A DNA stretch of 11,751 nt from Ichthyophonus hoferi (taxonomy: Eukaryota > Opisthokonta > Ichthyosporea > Ichthyophonida > Ichthyophonidae), in NCBI GenBank assembly GCA_002751075.1, contig NAOQ01000215.1, positions 26,790-38,540 on the forward strand. The letters run 5' to 3'. A model generated the notes under the pieces. The model saw only the letters and a program-made list of their open reading frames with translations. It was not told the DNA's origin and made no database searches. This document shows, one piece after another, positions 1-7,920 of the stretch. Numbering within the stretch: the stretch's first letter is position 1; each line of letters starts with the position of its first letter. The translations under genes were made by a program, and so were the position numbers.

Positions 1-8
1 TCAGATTT

Positions 9-68
9 GTGTAATGTCTCACATAAACCCTTCATTCACCTTTCCCCATTCTGTTCTAGACATTACAC
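9..68. repeat. 11-bp perfect inverted repeat, 38-bp loop
   Basis: GTGTAATGTCT at 9-19 is the exact reverse complement of AGACATTACAC at 58-68. It could form a cruciform or RNA hairpin, or mark the two ends of a tiny element. The right arm runs directly into the AATAAA at 70-75. Function unknown. Confidence 0.6.
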
Positions 69-107
69 GAATAAAAGACTTTCCAACTATTTTTTTTTTT
101 GATTAAC

Positions 108-127
108 AATTTTTTGTTCAAAAAATT
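108..127. repeat. 20-bp A/T palindrome
   Basis: AATTTTTTG (108-116) and CAAAAAATT (119-127) are perfect complementary 9-bp arms around two central bases. In DNA this AT-rich it may be fortuitous. Confidence 0.5.
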
Positions 128-612
128 ATAAGAAATGCATGTAAAAAAATGCAATTCCTCTGGTGGAAGTAGAAAAAATATAAATTTCTTTCAATTTTCT
201 CTTTATTATTTTATTTTATTTTATTTTTAAATAAAATTTATATTCAAAATGTCTATTTATTGTTGAATCTGTCCATTTATGTAAGGTATTGCCGTCGAAT
301 TGTTTCCAGGAACCCCTGTAAATTGGATTCTTATAAACTAAATTTTAATGTTTAAATTTACATATGAAAATTGGGTATATCACAGTTAATGTGTAAATTG
401 ATTTCTTAAGTGCCTATACGATATACATTATCAGCCCCTTATTATTTATTTCCGGCCGCACATAATATATTGTATCTATCTATATTCTTTATTAAAGATA
501 TAGTAAAGCTCACTTATTGCCCACTCAGTTAATATATTATGCAGTCATAGCAGCCTTATATGTGTGTTTGTTGTGCAGGGCACACAACGAACCACGACTT
601 ATTAATTAGAAG

Positions 613-619
613 TATAAAA
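613..619 (+). promoter_or_regulatory. TATA-like box upstream of the PDZ gene
   Basis: TATAAAA at 613-619 lies 93 bp before the ATG at 706. A TSS about 30 bp downstream would give a 5' UTR of roughly 60 nt. The base composition makes TATA strings common, and a possible splice acceptor at 578 offers a competing model in which the true promoter is farther upstream. This is an inference from sequence only. Confidence 0.3.
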
Positions 620-705
620 TCTACACAAACACACATGCACACATACACGCACAAAGGGAGTTTAAACGGGGATACTTTTAACTCTACATACAGACATCAT
701 TCAAC

Positions 706-918
706 ATGGGAAACATTCCTTCAGCGGTGACAGGGATTGCCGACCGCGTCAATGGCAGTGACCACTCCTTTCCAGTCATTTTCAATGAAAAATTGGTAGT
801 ACCTATGTCCAATGATTTTCATTTTTCATCGGCCTTTCCGAAAGAAATGAGTGCACTCTTTGAGGAATGGGGTGTTACTAAGGAGATGTATCATGAGCTA
901 TTTCTCAGTGCAGATAAG
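706..918 (+). CDS. Exon 1 of the PDZ gene (residues 1-71)
   Basis: Starts MGNIPSAV, a myristoylation-type N terminus, and runs to ...LFLSADK. The donor is AAG|GTTTGT at 919, phase 0. The translated frame continues past it only a few codons into AT-rich, F/Y/N-rich sequence typical of intron read-through before a stop at about 961. The exon encodes hydrophobic and acidic segments (EMSALFEEWGV) that look like a folded helix, but the family is unknown. Confidence 0.75.
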
Positions 919-3900
919 GTTTGTAAAAATATTTTTAATTTTTATCATTATTTTAGTTGGTAATTAGGAGAAGTTCTTACTATGTGTCAATATACATGTT
1001 ACTATATATGCTTATGCTTTTCAAGTTTGTTGATTACTTGGAGTTTTGAGGTATACATGGCCTCTATATAAGCCAAGAATGTGAGAATAACTTGGGTTCA
1101 AATGAGTAAATGAAGCAAAGTAAAAGGTAGATAGTGAGAAATGTAATCAACGGGGTTGCTAAGCATGACAATGTAAGCACTGGTCTATGCCTGTGTATTT
1201 TTATAGTTCCTTCTTTCTCCCCTATGATTTCACATTTTTTCTTGGTTATATAATCACATATTTCATATACATATACTGTATTGTTGATTTTCTTTATCTA
1301 CAGAAACGTATGTGCACCCTCTATATTGTTTTCTCTATCCTATATCTCTTCGGTTCTCTTTCTTTATTTATGCACACCCCTTTCCTATTCTTTTCCTCTC
1401 TCTGCTTCTTTCTTTCTTTCTTTCCTATTATACCCTATTATACCTTACTATATCCTATTATGCCCTATTATACTCTACGATATTTTATTATTCTACTACA
1501 TCTTTATTTATACACACGTCCCTTCCCTTCTCTCTCTCTCTCCCATCCTAGATATCATCAGGGCTAGGGTATACCTATGGGGCATCCACGATGGTAGCAC
1601 ACCCACAGGGAGATACTAGCACAGCCTTCACAGATGCCCTAGTTAAGCTAGATCGAGCAAAGAGAGGGAAGATGGCTAAGGGGGCGGTTGTAGCAGAGCT
1701 GAAAAATCTACTGGCCTCATACCAGTTGATTAACCCGACTATAGCGCTAGAGATTCATGGCGTTGATTCTACTGGGGAGAGGTGGGTGTACATACATACA
1801 TAAATAGAGAGAGGGGAAAGCATATATGTGTGGGGGTGGTATGTTGATGTATAGGTCGTAATAATGCGCTTATATGATTTTATGTAATTGATAATCATAG
1901 TATACATTAGTGTCTAGTTTGTAATAATGATTTTGTATGATTCTGTAGGAGAGGGTATAGTGTGTATGTAGTTCTGGTGGTCTATGTATAATATGAGGGA
2001 GTAGTGGGTGCTGGCAAGAGAGGTAGTTGTAATACTACAGTTTATACGGATCTATCCCCCTTCTTTCACTTGCCCTTCAAGAACAAAAACAAAGTATAGC
2101 AAGGAATGAACACCTGACCTAATTCTACCTCACCCTCTACTATCTTACCTACCCTACCCTATCCTACCTCATCCTCTACTAAACCGTCTTTCCACATACA
2201 CACACATAAACGTCTACGAATTAGACATATGTACACTACAGTAAGACAGCTACGTTAACAGTTATATAATGGTGGTATATATAGCCATTAACCCCACACA
2301 CTTACATATAGATACAGACATGGTCACACACACACACGCATATATACCAACCTCCTCATACTAACACACATGACACACACCCCATCAGAACCCATTGTTC
2401 GTGTCCCTTTGATGGTATTCACATTACATTAGGCCGTCATTCAATCATGAGTCGAGTTAATTCGGGTCAATCCCTGGGCTCTATGACAGGCAGTGTTACC
2501 TCCGTGTCCCAGTCGCACCATCCCCACCCAGTATCTACCTTACCAGGAGGCATCCCCACTGGCGACATGCTAGACCTCAGTAGAACCGTACCTTCCAGTG
2601 TCAATAATCTCTATGCCATGGGCCAATCAATGCCCCATGCTAATTATAGCGCCAATAACCTTTATGCGATGGGATCAACCTCTAGGAGAAACAGTGGGTT
2701 TAATGAGTCGAGTATGTCAGGTGTGCGGACACAACCTAATAGTTCCGGTAATCTTCATAGTATGAACAATCGCTATAATAGCGGTCGAATGGTAGGTGGG
2801 TGTGTTTATGTAGATATGGGTGTGAAGTCGGTGTGGGTCATATACATATAACTATATATGGTAGGAATATAATTATGCATGGTATGACTATGACTATATA
2901 TGATGGGAATATAACTAGCTATACATGATATGACTATAATTATACATGATATGACTATAATTATATATGGTATGACTAATTATATATAGTAGGAATCTAA
3001 CTATATGATAGGAATATAATTATACATAGTATGAATGTAATTGTATATGGTGTGAATATGTCGAAAGAGCGATATCCCAATGACCCCAATAACTCAGTAA
3101 TGGTACAGTAATAGCATTATGATCCACCCCTTTCTCTTCTTATCATTACTCTATGTCTACCTTGTATCAGTTGTGATCTTTATATCCCTACATAGCCCTC
3201 TTTCCCTCCCTATCTCTTTCTCTCTATCTCCCTCTCTCGCGCTTTCTCTATCTCTCATTTTCGTTTGAGACAGATCAAACGTCTCTTCCCCCACTCTATT
3301 CTTTTTACCGTTTCCCACTAATTTCTTGTAATATGGCATCGTCATAACCTTTCTTTCTCTCTATATATATATATATTATTCCCACTCTCCCTCTCCCTGT
3401 CGCTCTGTCTATCCATTCATTCAGTTTCTCGGGCAATCCGCACTATATCCCCAATAAGCCACTCTATACAAACATGTGCCAATCATATAAATACTATAAA
3501 CAACCTAACTACTTACGCCTACACCATTTCACTATAACTAACTTACCTAACCGCCCATGTCCCTTTACTCCTTTACTATATATACAGTATGCCCCAACTC
3601 CTAGGCGCTCAAGCATGACCCGAGCATCGGTAGACGGTGGTGATGGGTTAGAGGACGGTAACTACGTGACAGGGGAAGGAGAAGAAATTATAAAAGAAAG
3701 GCTTGTAGAGTTAGATGAATGGAGCCATCGGCCGTTAAAGAGAGAGGTTTCGGTGACTAAGGTCTCTGGGCTTGATTTCGGGGTACGCTTCTGTCGTCAT
3801 AGAGGGTATGTCAGCTATTGCGTATAGCTTTTTAAATAGCTCTACCTCTCTAATCAGATAGAGTAATAACCCTAATTACTTTCAATAACCAATCTAGAAT

Positions 3901-5053
3901 TTAGAAGGGAAATGAAAACCCTTATTGACGTCCCGCGTTAGTAGGTCTATTTATACTTTATTTACATACACAGAGCAAACTCGTAAGCCACTAAAGTTAG
4001 ATTGAAGGCACATAATCAAATTAGTACAATTGAGATCCTATAGGAAACCTAGTAATTCTGCATTCTTCCCTATAGGAAAAGCTTTAAACATGACAGTAGG
4101 GTATAGATAGTTGTCTTGTGATGTTGCTTTGTCTTTTCATCTTTTCATCTCCCTATTTCTCTATCTAGATCTATATTATTTTTTATTATGGCACAAGACT
4201 ATGTAATACCAATATCGTTGTACGCACTTGCAGTTATGTGTTATATGCTATATATTAAATATGATTATATTATTGCCTTACTATATTACTATACCATCAG
4301 ATTACCATATCATGATTATTGGTATTCCACTATCTCACTAGATTATTATATCACTATACCAGTATACTACTATAACACCTTCCCTCCAAAACAAAATCAC
4401 CGTAATACTAACCCCAGTACCCATCCTATCATCCTACTATCATTATTCTATCCTATCCTATTCTACTATCATACCCTCATACTACTAGATGGGTATATGT
4501 AGCTGAAGTATTTGCCAACACACCTGGCTGGAGAATAGGTCTACAACCAGGCGATAGATTTGAGGAAATTGGCAATATACCAGTTAGTACACAAATGAGA
4601 ATACAAGATATGTGCTGTATTCTACAAAACGAATCCGAAGTATTTATACGTATTGTTGACACACCTCTACGAGATGTTATTAAGGGCGTTAGAGTCCCAA
4701 CCCACAATGGAGGAGCAGAGATATGGTGTCACCACAAAGGGGAATTATTCAGTAAAGTGGACATTGATGGAGGTGTTTGTAATGTGGATTCGCTGGTGCC
4801 TCAAGGGTTTACTATCTATGCTATTAATAACAGACTGGTGTTAGGGTTTAGTGGCCAGGCGCTTTGGGCACAGATTCTGCAGAAGATAGCTAAACGTGGG
4901 AAGGTTATGCTGCATTTTATGCCAGGCGGCCTGGTGTCTGAGCTGGTATTTGCTATACGTAGTCGCATGAAGCGAGAAGAACAGATTAGTGGTGCGGCAG
5001 GGGCCCATATGGGTGGAACCTCTCTACTGCAAGGATCTATGCACATATTCTGA
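706..5053 (+). CDS. Predicted N-myristoylated tandem-PDZ scaffold protein (five exons, 542 aa)
   Basis: The exons are 706-918, 1552-1781, 2389-2791, 3588-3805 and 4489-5053. All introns are GT-AG, and intron phases 0, 2, 0, 2 keep one frame of 1629 nt including the stop. The start ATG sits in a strong context (CAACATGG) with an in-frame TAA at 679-681. Residues 2-7 (GNIPSA) fit the N-myristoylation pattern, so membrane tethering is likely but inferred. Residues about 1-170 match no family I recognise. Residues about 171-330 are Ser/Asn-rich, then acidic. PDZ1 spans about 335-411: FGV (346-348) fills the carboxylate-binding loop and GLQPGD (372-377) is the hallmark turn. A second PDZ-like fold spans about 417-499. 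PDZ domains bind C-terminal peptides, so a scaffold or adaptor role is expected. I see no DIX, DEP, kinase or GTPase-regulator domain. Exon boundaries are unverified by transcripts, and an extra small exon could be missed. Confidence 0.8.
919..1551 (+). other. Intron 1
   Basis: GT at 919-920 and a long pyrimidine tract ending CATCCTAG at 1551. It is strongly C/T-rich on the coding strand in its second half. It holds a CTTT microsatellite (about 1407-1424) and a 10-bp minisatellite (1421-1500). Open frames of 79-126 codons inside it are low-complexity F/L/Y/S-rich translations of this pyrimidine tract, not genes. Confidence 0.7.
1421..1500. repeat. 10-bp minisatellite in intron 1
   Basis: Eight successive 10-bp units with consensus close to TACCCTATTA. 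The register is exact over 80 bp, and substitutions increase toward the right end. Confidence 0.85.
1552..1781 (+). CDS. Exon 2 of the PDZ gene (residues 72-148)
   Basis: Acceptor CCTAG|ATATCA, phase 0; donor AG|GTGGGT at 1782, phase 2. It encodes a Gly/Thr/Ser stretch (ISSGLGYTYGAST) and then a Lys-rich, helix-prone segment (about 97-130, including KLDRAKRGKMAKG and AELKNLLASYQL). It ends in IALEIHGVDSTGE-R, the Arg codon being split across the intron. Composition and codon use are clearly protein-like against the flanking introns. No domain recognised. Confidence 0.75.
1782..2388 (+). other. Intron 2
   Basis: GTGGGT donor and CCCCATCAG acceptor. It contains a CTACC/CCTATC-type pyrimidine-rich stretch (about 2110-2185) and a CACA run (about 2325-2338). 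No reading frame looks coding. A competing acceptor at 2431-2432 (ATTAG) gives the wrong phase, whereas 2388 restores the phase-2 join. Confidence 0.65.
2389..2791 (+). CDS. Exon 3 of the PDZ gene (residues 148-282), Ser/Asn-rich linker
   Basis: The single first base completes the split Arg codon, then the frame is open from THCSCPFDG through to ...NSGRM at the phase-0 donor ATG|GTAGGT (2792). The ATG at 2447 is internal, because the 19 codons before it are open and joined in phase to exon 2. After about residue 168 the protein is low-complexity and Ser/Asn/Met/Gly-rich. The peptide NNLYAMG occurs twice (DNA about 2606-2626 and 2651-2671), with a weaker NLHSMN echo. SRRNS fits a basophilic-kinase RRxS site. 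It is probably a flexible, regulated linker. Confidence 0.75.
2792..3587 (+). other. Intron 3
   Basis: Donor GTAGGT at 2792, acceptor TATATACAG at 3587, phase 0. It contains a 21-bp minisatellite (2853-3060), a TC-rich block (about 3190-3260) with a TA run (about 3362-3377), and no convincing exon. The minus-strand frame at 3157-3345 is the Arg/Glu/Lys-rich complement of the TC block. Confidence 0.65.
2853..3060. repeat. 21-bp minisatellite in intron 3
   Basis: About ten tandem units of 19-25 bp, mostly 21, with consensus TATACATGGTATGA followed by ATATAAT. Two adjacent units (starting about 2924 and 2945) are identical, suggesting recent slippage or unequal exchange. It begins about 60 bp after the exon 3 donor. 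Confidence 0.85.
3588..3805 (+). CDS. Exon 4 of the PDZ gene (residues 283-355), acidic linker and start of PDZ1
   Basis: Starts YAPTPRRSSM in phase 0 and ends with two bases of a Gly codon before donor GTATGT at 3806. PRRSS is a second RRxS-type site. An acidic, Gly-rich patch (about 298-326) follows. EVSVTKVSGLDFGVRF (335-350) is then the first two beta strands and ligand-binding loop of a PDZ domain, with LDFGV where many PDZ domains have GLGF. The intron splits the PDZ domain after strand B. Confidence 0.8.
3806..4488 (+). other. Intron 4
   Basis: Donor GTATGT and acceptor CTACTAG at 4488; the phase-2 join restores Gly355. Its last 240 bp are A/T/C-rich and nearly G-free, with CTAT/CCTATC-type repeats ahead of the acceptor. 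The 104-codon open frame at 4188-4502 is a Y/I/L/P-rich translation of that tract and ends just inside exon 5 in another frame. Confidence 0.7.
4489..5053 (+). CDS. Exon 5 of the PDZ gene (residues 355-542): rest of PDZ1, PDZ-like 2, C terminus
   Basis: The frame opens at 4489, well before the internal ATG at 4595, and ends at TGA 5051-5053. PDZ1 continues as WVYVAEVFANTPGWRIGLQ, then PGDRFEEIGNIPV (375-387), the classic turn and strand, followed by helix B (about 391-401) and a final strand (VFIRIV, 406-411). PDZ-like 2 follows directly: SLVPQGFTIYAINNRLVLGF (456-475) mirrors the GLxxGDxIxxING block with GF in place of GD. The helix SGQALWAQILQKIAKRG (476-492) and strand KVMLHFM follow. The tail has SRMKREEQ and a Gly/Ala-rich end closing in MHIF. 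Confidence 0.88.
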
Positions 5054-5112
5054 TAACATTATTGAATGGAAGCGTGTACTGTAGTGTGGTAATGGCATAG
5101 TTGAATGCTGTT

Positions 5113-5118
5113 ATTAAA
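5113..5118 (+). terminator. Putative poly(A) signal ATTAAA of the PDZ gene
   Basis: ATTAAA, the commonest variant of AATAAA, lies 60 bp past the stop codon, followed by a GT-containing then T-rich stretch (5132-5160) as expected downstream of a cleavage site. The next AATAAA, at about 5764, would give a 3' UTR of over 700 nt, so this nearer site is preferred. No transcript evidence. Confidence 0.45.
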
Positions 5119-5277
5119 TGTATTACTCTTCGCTGGTGCTTTTAATTTTAATTTTTCGCCGCCTTTTCTCTCCCTCTCCATAATCTGTCTCGTTCATTTT
5201 TTATTAAATTTTTCTTGTTGCTTTTGCTTTTGTTGTTCCTTTCTCCAATCATATCTCTTTTTGTTTTCTGTTTTTAA

Positions 5278-5313
5278 CCATACATACATGCATACATACA
5301 CACATATATATAC
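5278..5313. repeat. CATA/TA microsatellite
   Basis: Tetranucleotide CATA/TACA repeats pass into CACATATATA. Simple sequence in the 3' flank. Confidence 0.8.
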
Positions 5314-5683
5314 TTTACCATGGTTATAGTATTCTATTGAGTAGTTTGGTCACTACTAGTATATAGTTGGTCAAATGATTACACAGTCTTTGTGTGCTAG
5401 ATATTAATTAGGAAATGTATTTGCACTTGATTTTAGATAGCTTGATATCTATATCTATAACTCCTTTGTATAGTTTACGTGAGAATATATATTTAACTGA
5501 TCAATTAATAATCTTTTTTTATTAAGGCTGTGGTTTTCTAATTAGTAATTAGTAGCAATTAATTAACTGTACTGGAAACTAATTACCCCTTGCTGACTTG
5601 CTTAAACTCTAATACCAGCTTATAGTATTTAAAAAGCTTTGCCTATAATATGCATCTAATCAGCCCAGTTAGTCTGTTCATGT

Positions 5684-5687
<4 letters not shown>

Positions 5688-5727
<40 letters not shown>

Positions 5728-5740
5728 GGTGTGGGTGGGT
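5688..5740. repeat. Compound (TA)n-(GT)n microsatellite
   Basis: About 14 TA units (5688-5716) followed by GT and GTGGGTGGG-type repeats (5716-5740). Likely polymorphic in length. Confidence 0.9.
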
Positions 5741-6404
5741 AGATGTTATTTTCTACTGGATTTAATAAACAGAATTTTACACTTATTGCCCATATTTCCT
5801 ACCTATTGTATCACTTGTTATTATAAACTATAGCGGTGACCAGAAGCTATTAATATATTGTCATATATACAGCATAGCTGAATAGGCATGCTATGCTAAC
5901 ATATTGGTATGAGCAATACATGGAAAGTATTTTTGTATCAAAGGTAGTTAAGCAGATTCAAACTTGATATATAGTTGAGTTGACGACGATAAACCGTACA
6001 ATAAGTATGTTTAGGAGATAATAAAATATAAAATAATATATATTAGAGAAGCATGTTATGCTGTGATATTGCCGGTATTATTACAATTACCTGAAAGCCC
6101 CTACATAACTATATTGCCTCATCATAAAAGAAAAGATACGAAGATGATTAGAGTGCCGTATATATATGCTAAGTGTTTGTTCTTAAGACATGCGTATTTT
6201 TTTTTCCTTTTTTGTCACTATAATGGGATGTCTATTGCTATACAATTTTTTGCTCTAACCTTCTACAGCTGTGCAGTCCAAAGGCAATGTTGAAAAAGAA
6301 ATCATTGATTGCTTTAGGGTTCTTAAGAAGATATAGATATATGACAATGATAAGAGATGCATTTAGTCTAGTGAAAGGAGCTGCATAGCAGTTAATCTAC
6401 GAAT

Positions 6405-6437
6405 AGATTAAAATTTTAGTCTAAAAGTCTTTTAATC
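6405..6437. repeat. Overlapping A/T palindromes
   Basis: GATTAAAA (6406-6413) and TTTTAATC (6430-6437) are perfect inverted arms. AGATTAAAATTTTAGTCT (6405-6422) is itself a near-perfect palindrome, so two alternative foldbacks are possible. Function unknown. Confidence 0.5.
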
Positions 6438-6472
6438 AGCTCTCCCTTTATTTACTAAATATCGATTTTAAT

Positions 6473-6689
6473 GTGTTGTAGTTATATGATTAACTCACTT
6501 CGTTATAGTCACTATCCGACTATGTAGTTGTCATCTCACTTTTTCGCAGCTGTTATCTCAGTATTGTAATTATTACCTTACTATGTTAAAATTATTATCT
6601 CGCTGTGTCATAGATTTTAGCTAACTTGATTATAATTACTATATTACGGTGTTACAGTCGTTATGCCACTTTGCAGTAGTTATTATCTG
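6473..6689. repeat. Degenerate 21-22-bp minisatellite, left block
   Basis: About ten imperfect units of 18-23 bp resembling GTAGTTATTATCTCACTGTG (for example from 6521, 6547 and 6590). The block ends exactly where the TTGGGAATAA terminus begins. Units of the same family reappear at 7091-7278, on the other side of the inverted monomer. Confidence 0.7.
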
Positions 6690-7020
6690 TTGGGAATAAT
6701 AAGTAGCGTTCCTGTAACCTATATTTGTTTAGAAGGAGAGGGAATACCCAATTAAGGGGCGTTTAAACGTATTCTTTTGGATACTCGGAGTACAGATATG
6801 CTAAGACAGATTTTTATTATTAAACAAATTGGCAGGACTTGTCTTAAGGTAGGATTCAATCAAGGAGTTATCTAATCTGCACCAAAACCTATGATCTGAA
6901 ATGGCTTACTATATGGTCATTGAACCTCCACCATTGGCTGGTTCAATTTTGATAGATTAGTTTGAATTGCCATGTAACACCAATAGATTGCACTAACTCT
7001 TTTCCCATGCTATATAATAA
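6690..7020 (-). repeat. Inverted partial monomer / left terminal inverted repeat
   Basis: Read on the minus strand this runs from AAAAGAGTTAGTGCAATC through TTGGTGTTA (complement at 6975-6983), AACCAGCCAATGG, ACGCCCCTTAATT and ATATAGGTTACAGGAACGC to TTATTCCCAA. That is the same order as the first ~320 bp of each downstream unit. Relative to the internal units it lacks about 8 bp near its tip. Similarity fades gradually into A/T-rich sequence from about 7020 to 7085. Confidence 0.85.
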
Positions 7021-7090
7021 TAATTGCTAGTAATATCAAATGATTATAACTATATATAAAAATACCTAAGTTAATTAATTATTTGTGTTT

Positions 7091-7278
7091 TAACATTATT
7101 TCACCGTAGCAGTTACATAATATCTCGTTGTATTGTAGTAGTTATTACAATATGTTGTAGTTACAATACTACATCGTAGTTAGTATCTCACTGTCTGGGA
7201 GTTACGATTTCACTGTCTTGTAATTACTATCTTATTGTGTCGCAGCTTTTATCTGTATTGGAGTTATTATTTTACCCG
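7091..7278. repeat. Degenerate 21-22-bp minisatellite, right block
   Basis: About nine imperfect units, best seen at 7168-7245 (GTAGTTAGTATCTCACTGTC, GGAGTTACGATTTCACTGTC, GTAATTACTATCTTATTGTG). It is the same family and orientation as 6473-6689, so the inverted monomer sits inside or between parts of one minisatellite. Confidence 0.7.
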
Positions 7279-7359
7279 ATTTGGAGGACAGCTGACAGTT
7301 ATACGCAGAGAATAAAAATAAAAATAGAATATATTTACTTCATGCAGTCTTACCATGAA

Positions 7360-7786
7360 ATTATGTGTTATTCTTGCTATCGACAGCGACCTTTATGTTC
7401 ATAAAGATACGGTATACCATGTATAGCCCAATGAACAATTTAGCGTTAATTATGACTATCATTATGCTGACCTGTTTTGTATATCTATATTCAACAGACC
7501 TTTACAATCCCCAGATCAAATATACCATATATTGACTAAGTAACAAATTGGTATTAATTAATTATGCCTATAACTAGGTTAACTTGTTGCACATGTAGCC
7601 ATATTTGTCAGACTTCCATATTAAGCAGTTATATTACACCATATGTAGACTAATTAACAGCATATTCTTAATAAATTACGACTATGATTAGGTTGATCCA
7701 TGTTGTATATGTAGTTAAGACCGACATAAAATTAATAGATAAACTTTATATCTGTTCGATTTTGATTAACAAATACAACAGCTATC
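7360..7786. repeat. ~113-bp tandem repeat, about four diverged copies
   Basis: Units start with ATTATG or ATTACG at 7360 (shortened), 7449, 7561 and 7675, spacings of about 89, 112 and 114 bp. Shared landmarks are ATTAGGTT or its variants near the start, TGTATATGTAG, ATATTACACCATATGTAGAC-like blocks and a closing AATTAACA. Minus the landmarks the copies are well diverged, so the expansion is not recent. The 83-codon open frame at 7684-7935 spans the last unit and A-rich sequence and is not credible as a gene. Confidence 0.65.
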
Positions 7787-7904
7787 ATATATGTTGTAGT
7801 TCACTAAAAAAAAAAAATCAGTTAGGAAATATGTTAAAACAGGAATATTTAATTATTTTGGGGTTTTCTTTATATAGCTATTGTTATTTAATTTTATTAA
7901 CAAT

Positions 7905-7920
7905 GATTACATATGTAATC
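7905..7920. repeat. 16-bp perfect palindrome
   Basis: GATTACATATGTAATC lies just before copy 1 of the array. Copies 3 and 4 carry the related but imperfect ATTACACATGTAT or ATTACATATGTAT at the same place, so this is a variant of a conserved unit-junction sequence. Confidence 0.6.

Larger units (their letters stand above)
1..612. other. AT-rich upstream region without a visible gene
   Basis: No reading frame here looks coding. The stretch holds a poly-T run (about 90-100), a TTTTA-type pentanucleotide run (about 207-231), two small inverted repeats listed separately, and an AATAAA at 70-75. That AATAAA could be the poly(A) signal of a + strand gene ending left of the window, but in such AT-rich DNA it may be chance. 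A pyrimidine/GT-rich run ending in CAG at 576-578 could be a 3' splice site of a 5'-UTR intron of the downstream gene. I cannot choose between that and a promoter at 613. Confidence 0.5.
5054..6472. other. 3' flank and intergenic region without a supported gene
   Basis: After the stop codon this stretch holds a likely poly(A) site, T-rich sequence (5150-5275), two microsatellites, small A/T palindromes and scattered TA tracts. Open frames at 5105-5329 and 6063-6293 are low-complexity. A short stretch (about 6250-6390), preceded by a TTCTACAG that resembles an acceptor, is open in two frames for about 20-40 codons, but no donor or partner exon can be tied to it. Confidence 0.5.

Noticed and set aside
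1187-1619. Three overlapping open frames of 79-126 codons in intron 1
   Set aside because: They are F/L/S/Y-rich translations of a pyrimidine-rich, repetitive intron. Only the end of one frame overlaps exon 2, and in a different phase from the spliced protein.
2433-2446. Alternative exon 3 acceptor at ATTAG (2432)
   Set aside because: It would break the phase with exon 2, whereas the acceptor at 2388 gives a correct phase-2 join and an open frame through this point.
4477-5046. Minus-strand frames of 76 codons and a second + frame over exon 5
   Set aside because: The + strand frame over the same bases encodes an evident PDZ domain; the others are antisense or shifted shadows.
706-5053. Dishevelled or GRASP orthologue
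   Set aside because: No DIX or DEP domain is visible for Dishevelled. GRASP has its PDZ pair at the N terminus, directly after the myristoylated Gly, not after about 330 other residues.
6220-6390. Possible isolated exon after TTCTACAG (for example an open stretch containing SPKAMLKKKSLIALGFLRRY, or SKGNVEKEIIDCFRVLKKI in the next frame)
   Set aside because: Both readings look mildly protein-like, but they are short and overlap in different frames. No matching donor, partner exon or conserved domain is seen, so chance is more likely.
6473-7278. CRISPR array
   Set aside because: The 21-22-bp units are contiguous and degenerate with no unique spacers, and the setting is eukaryotic.
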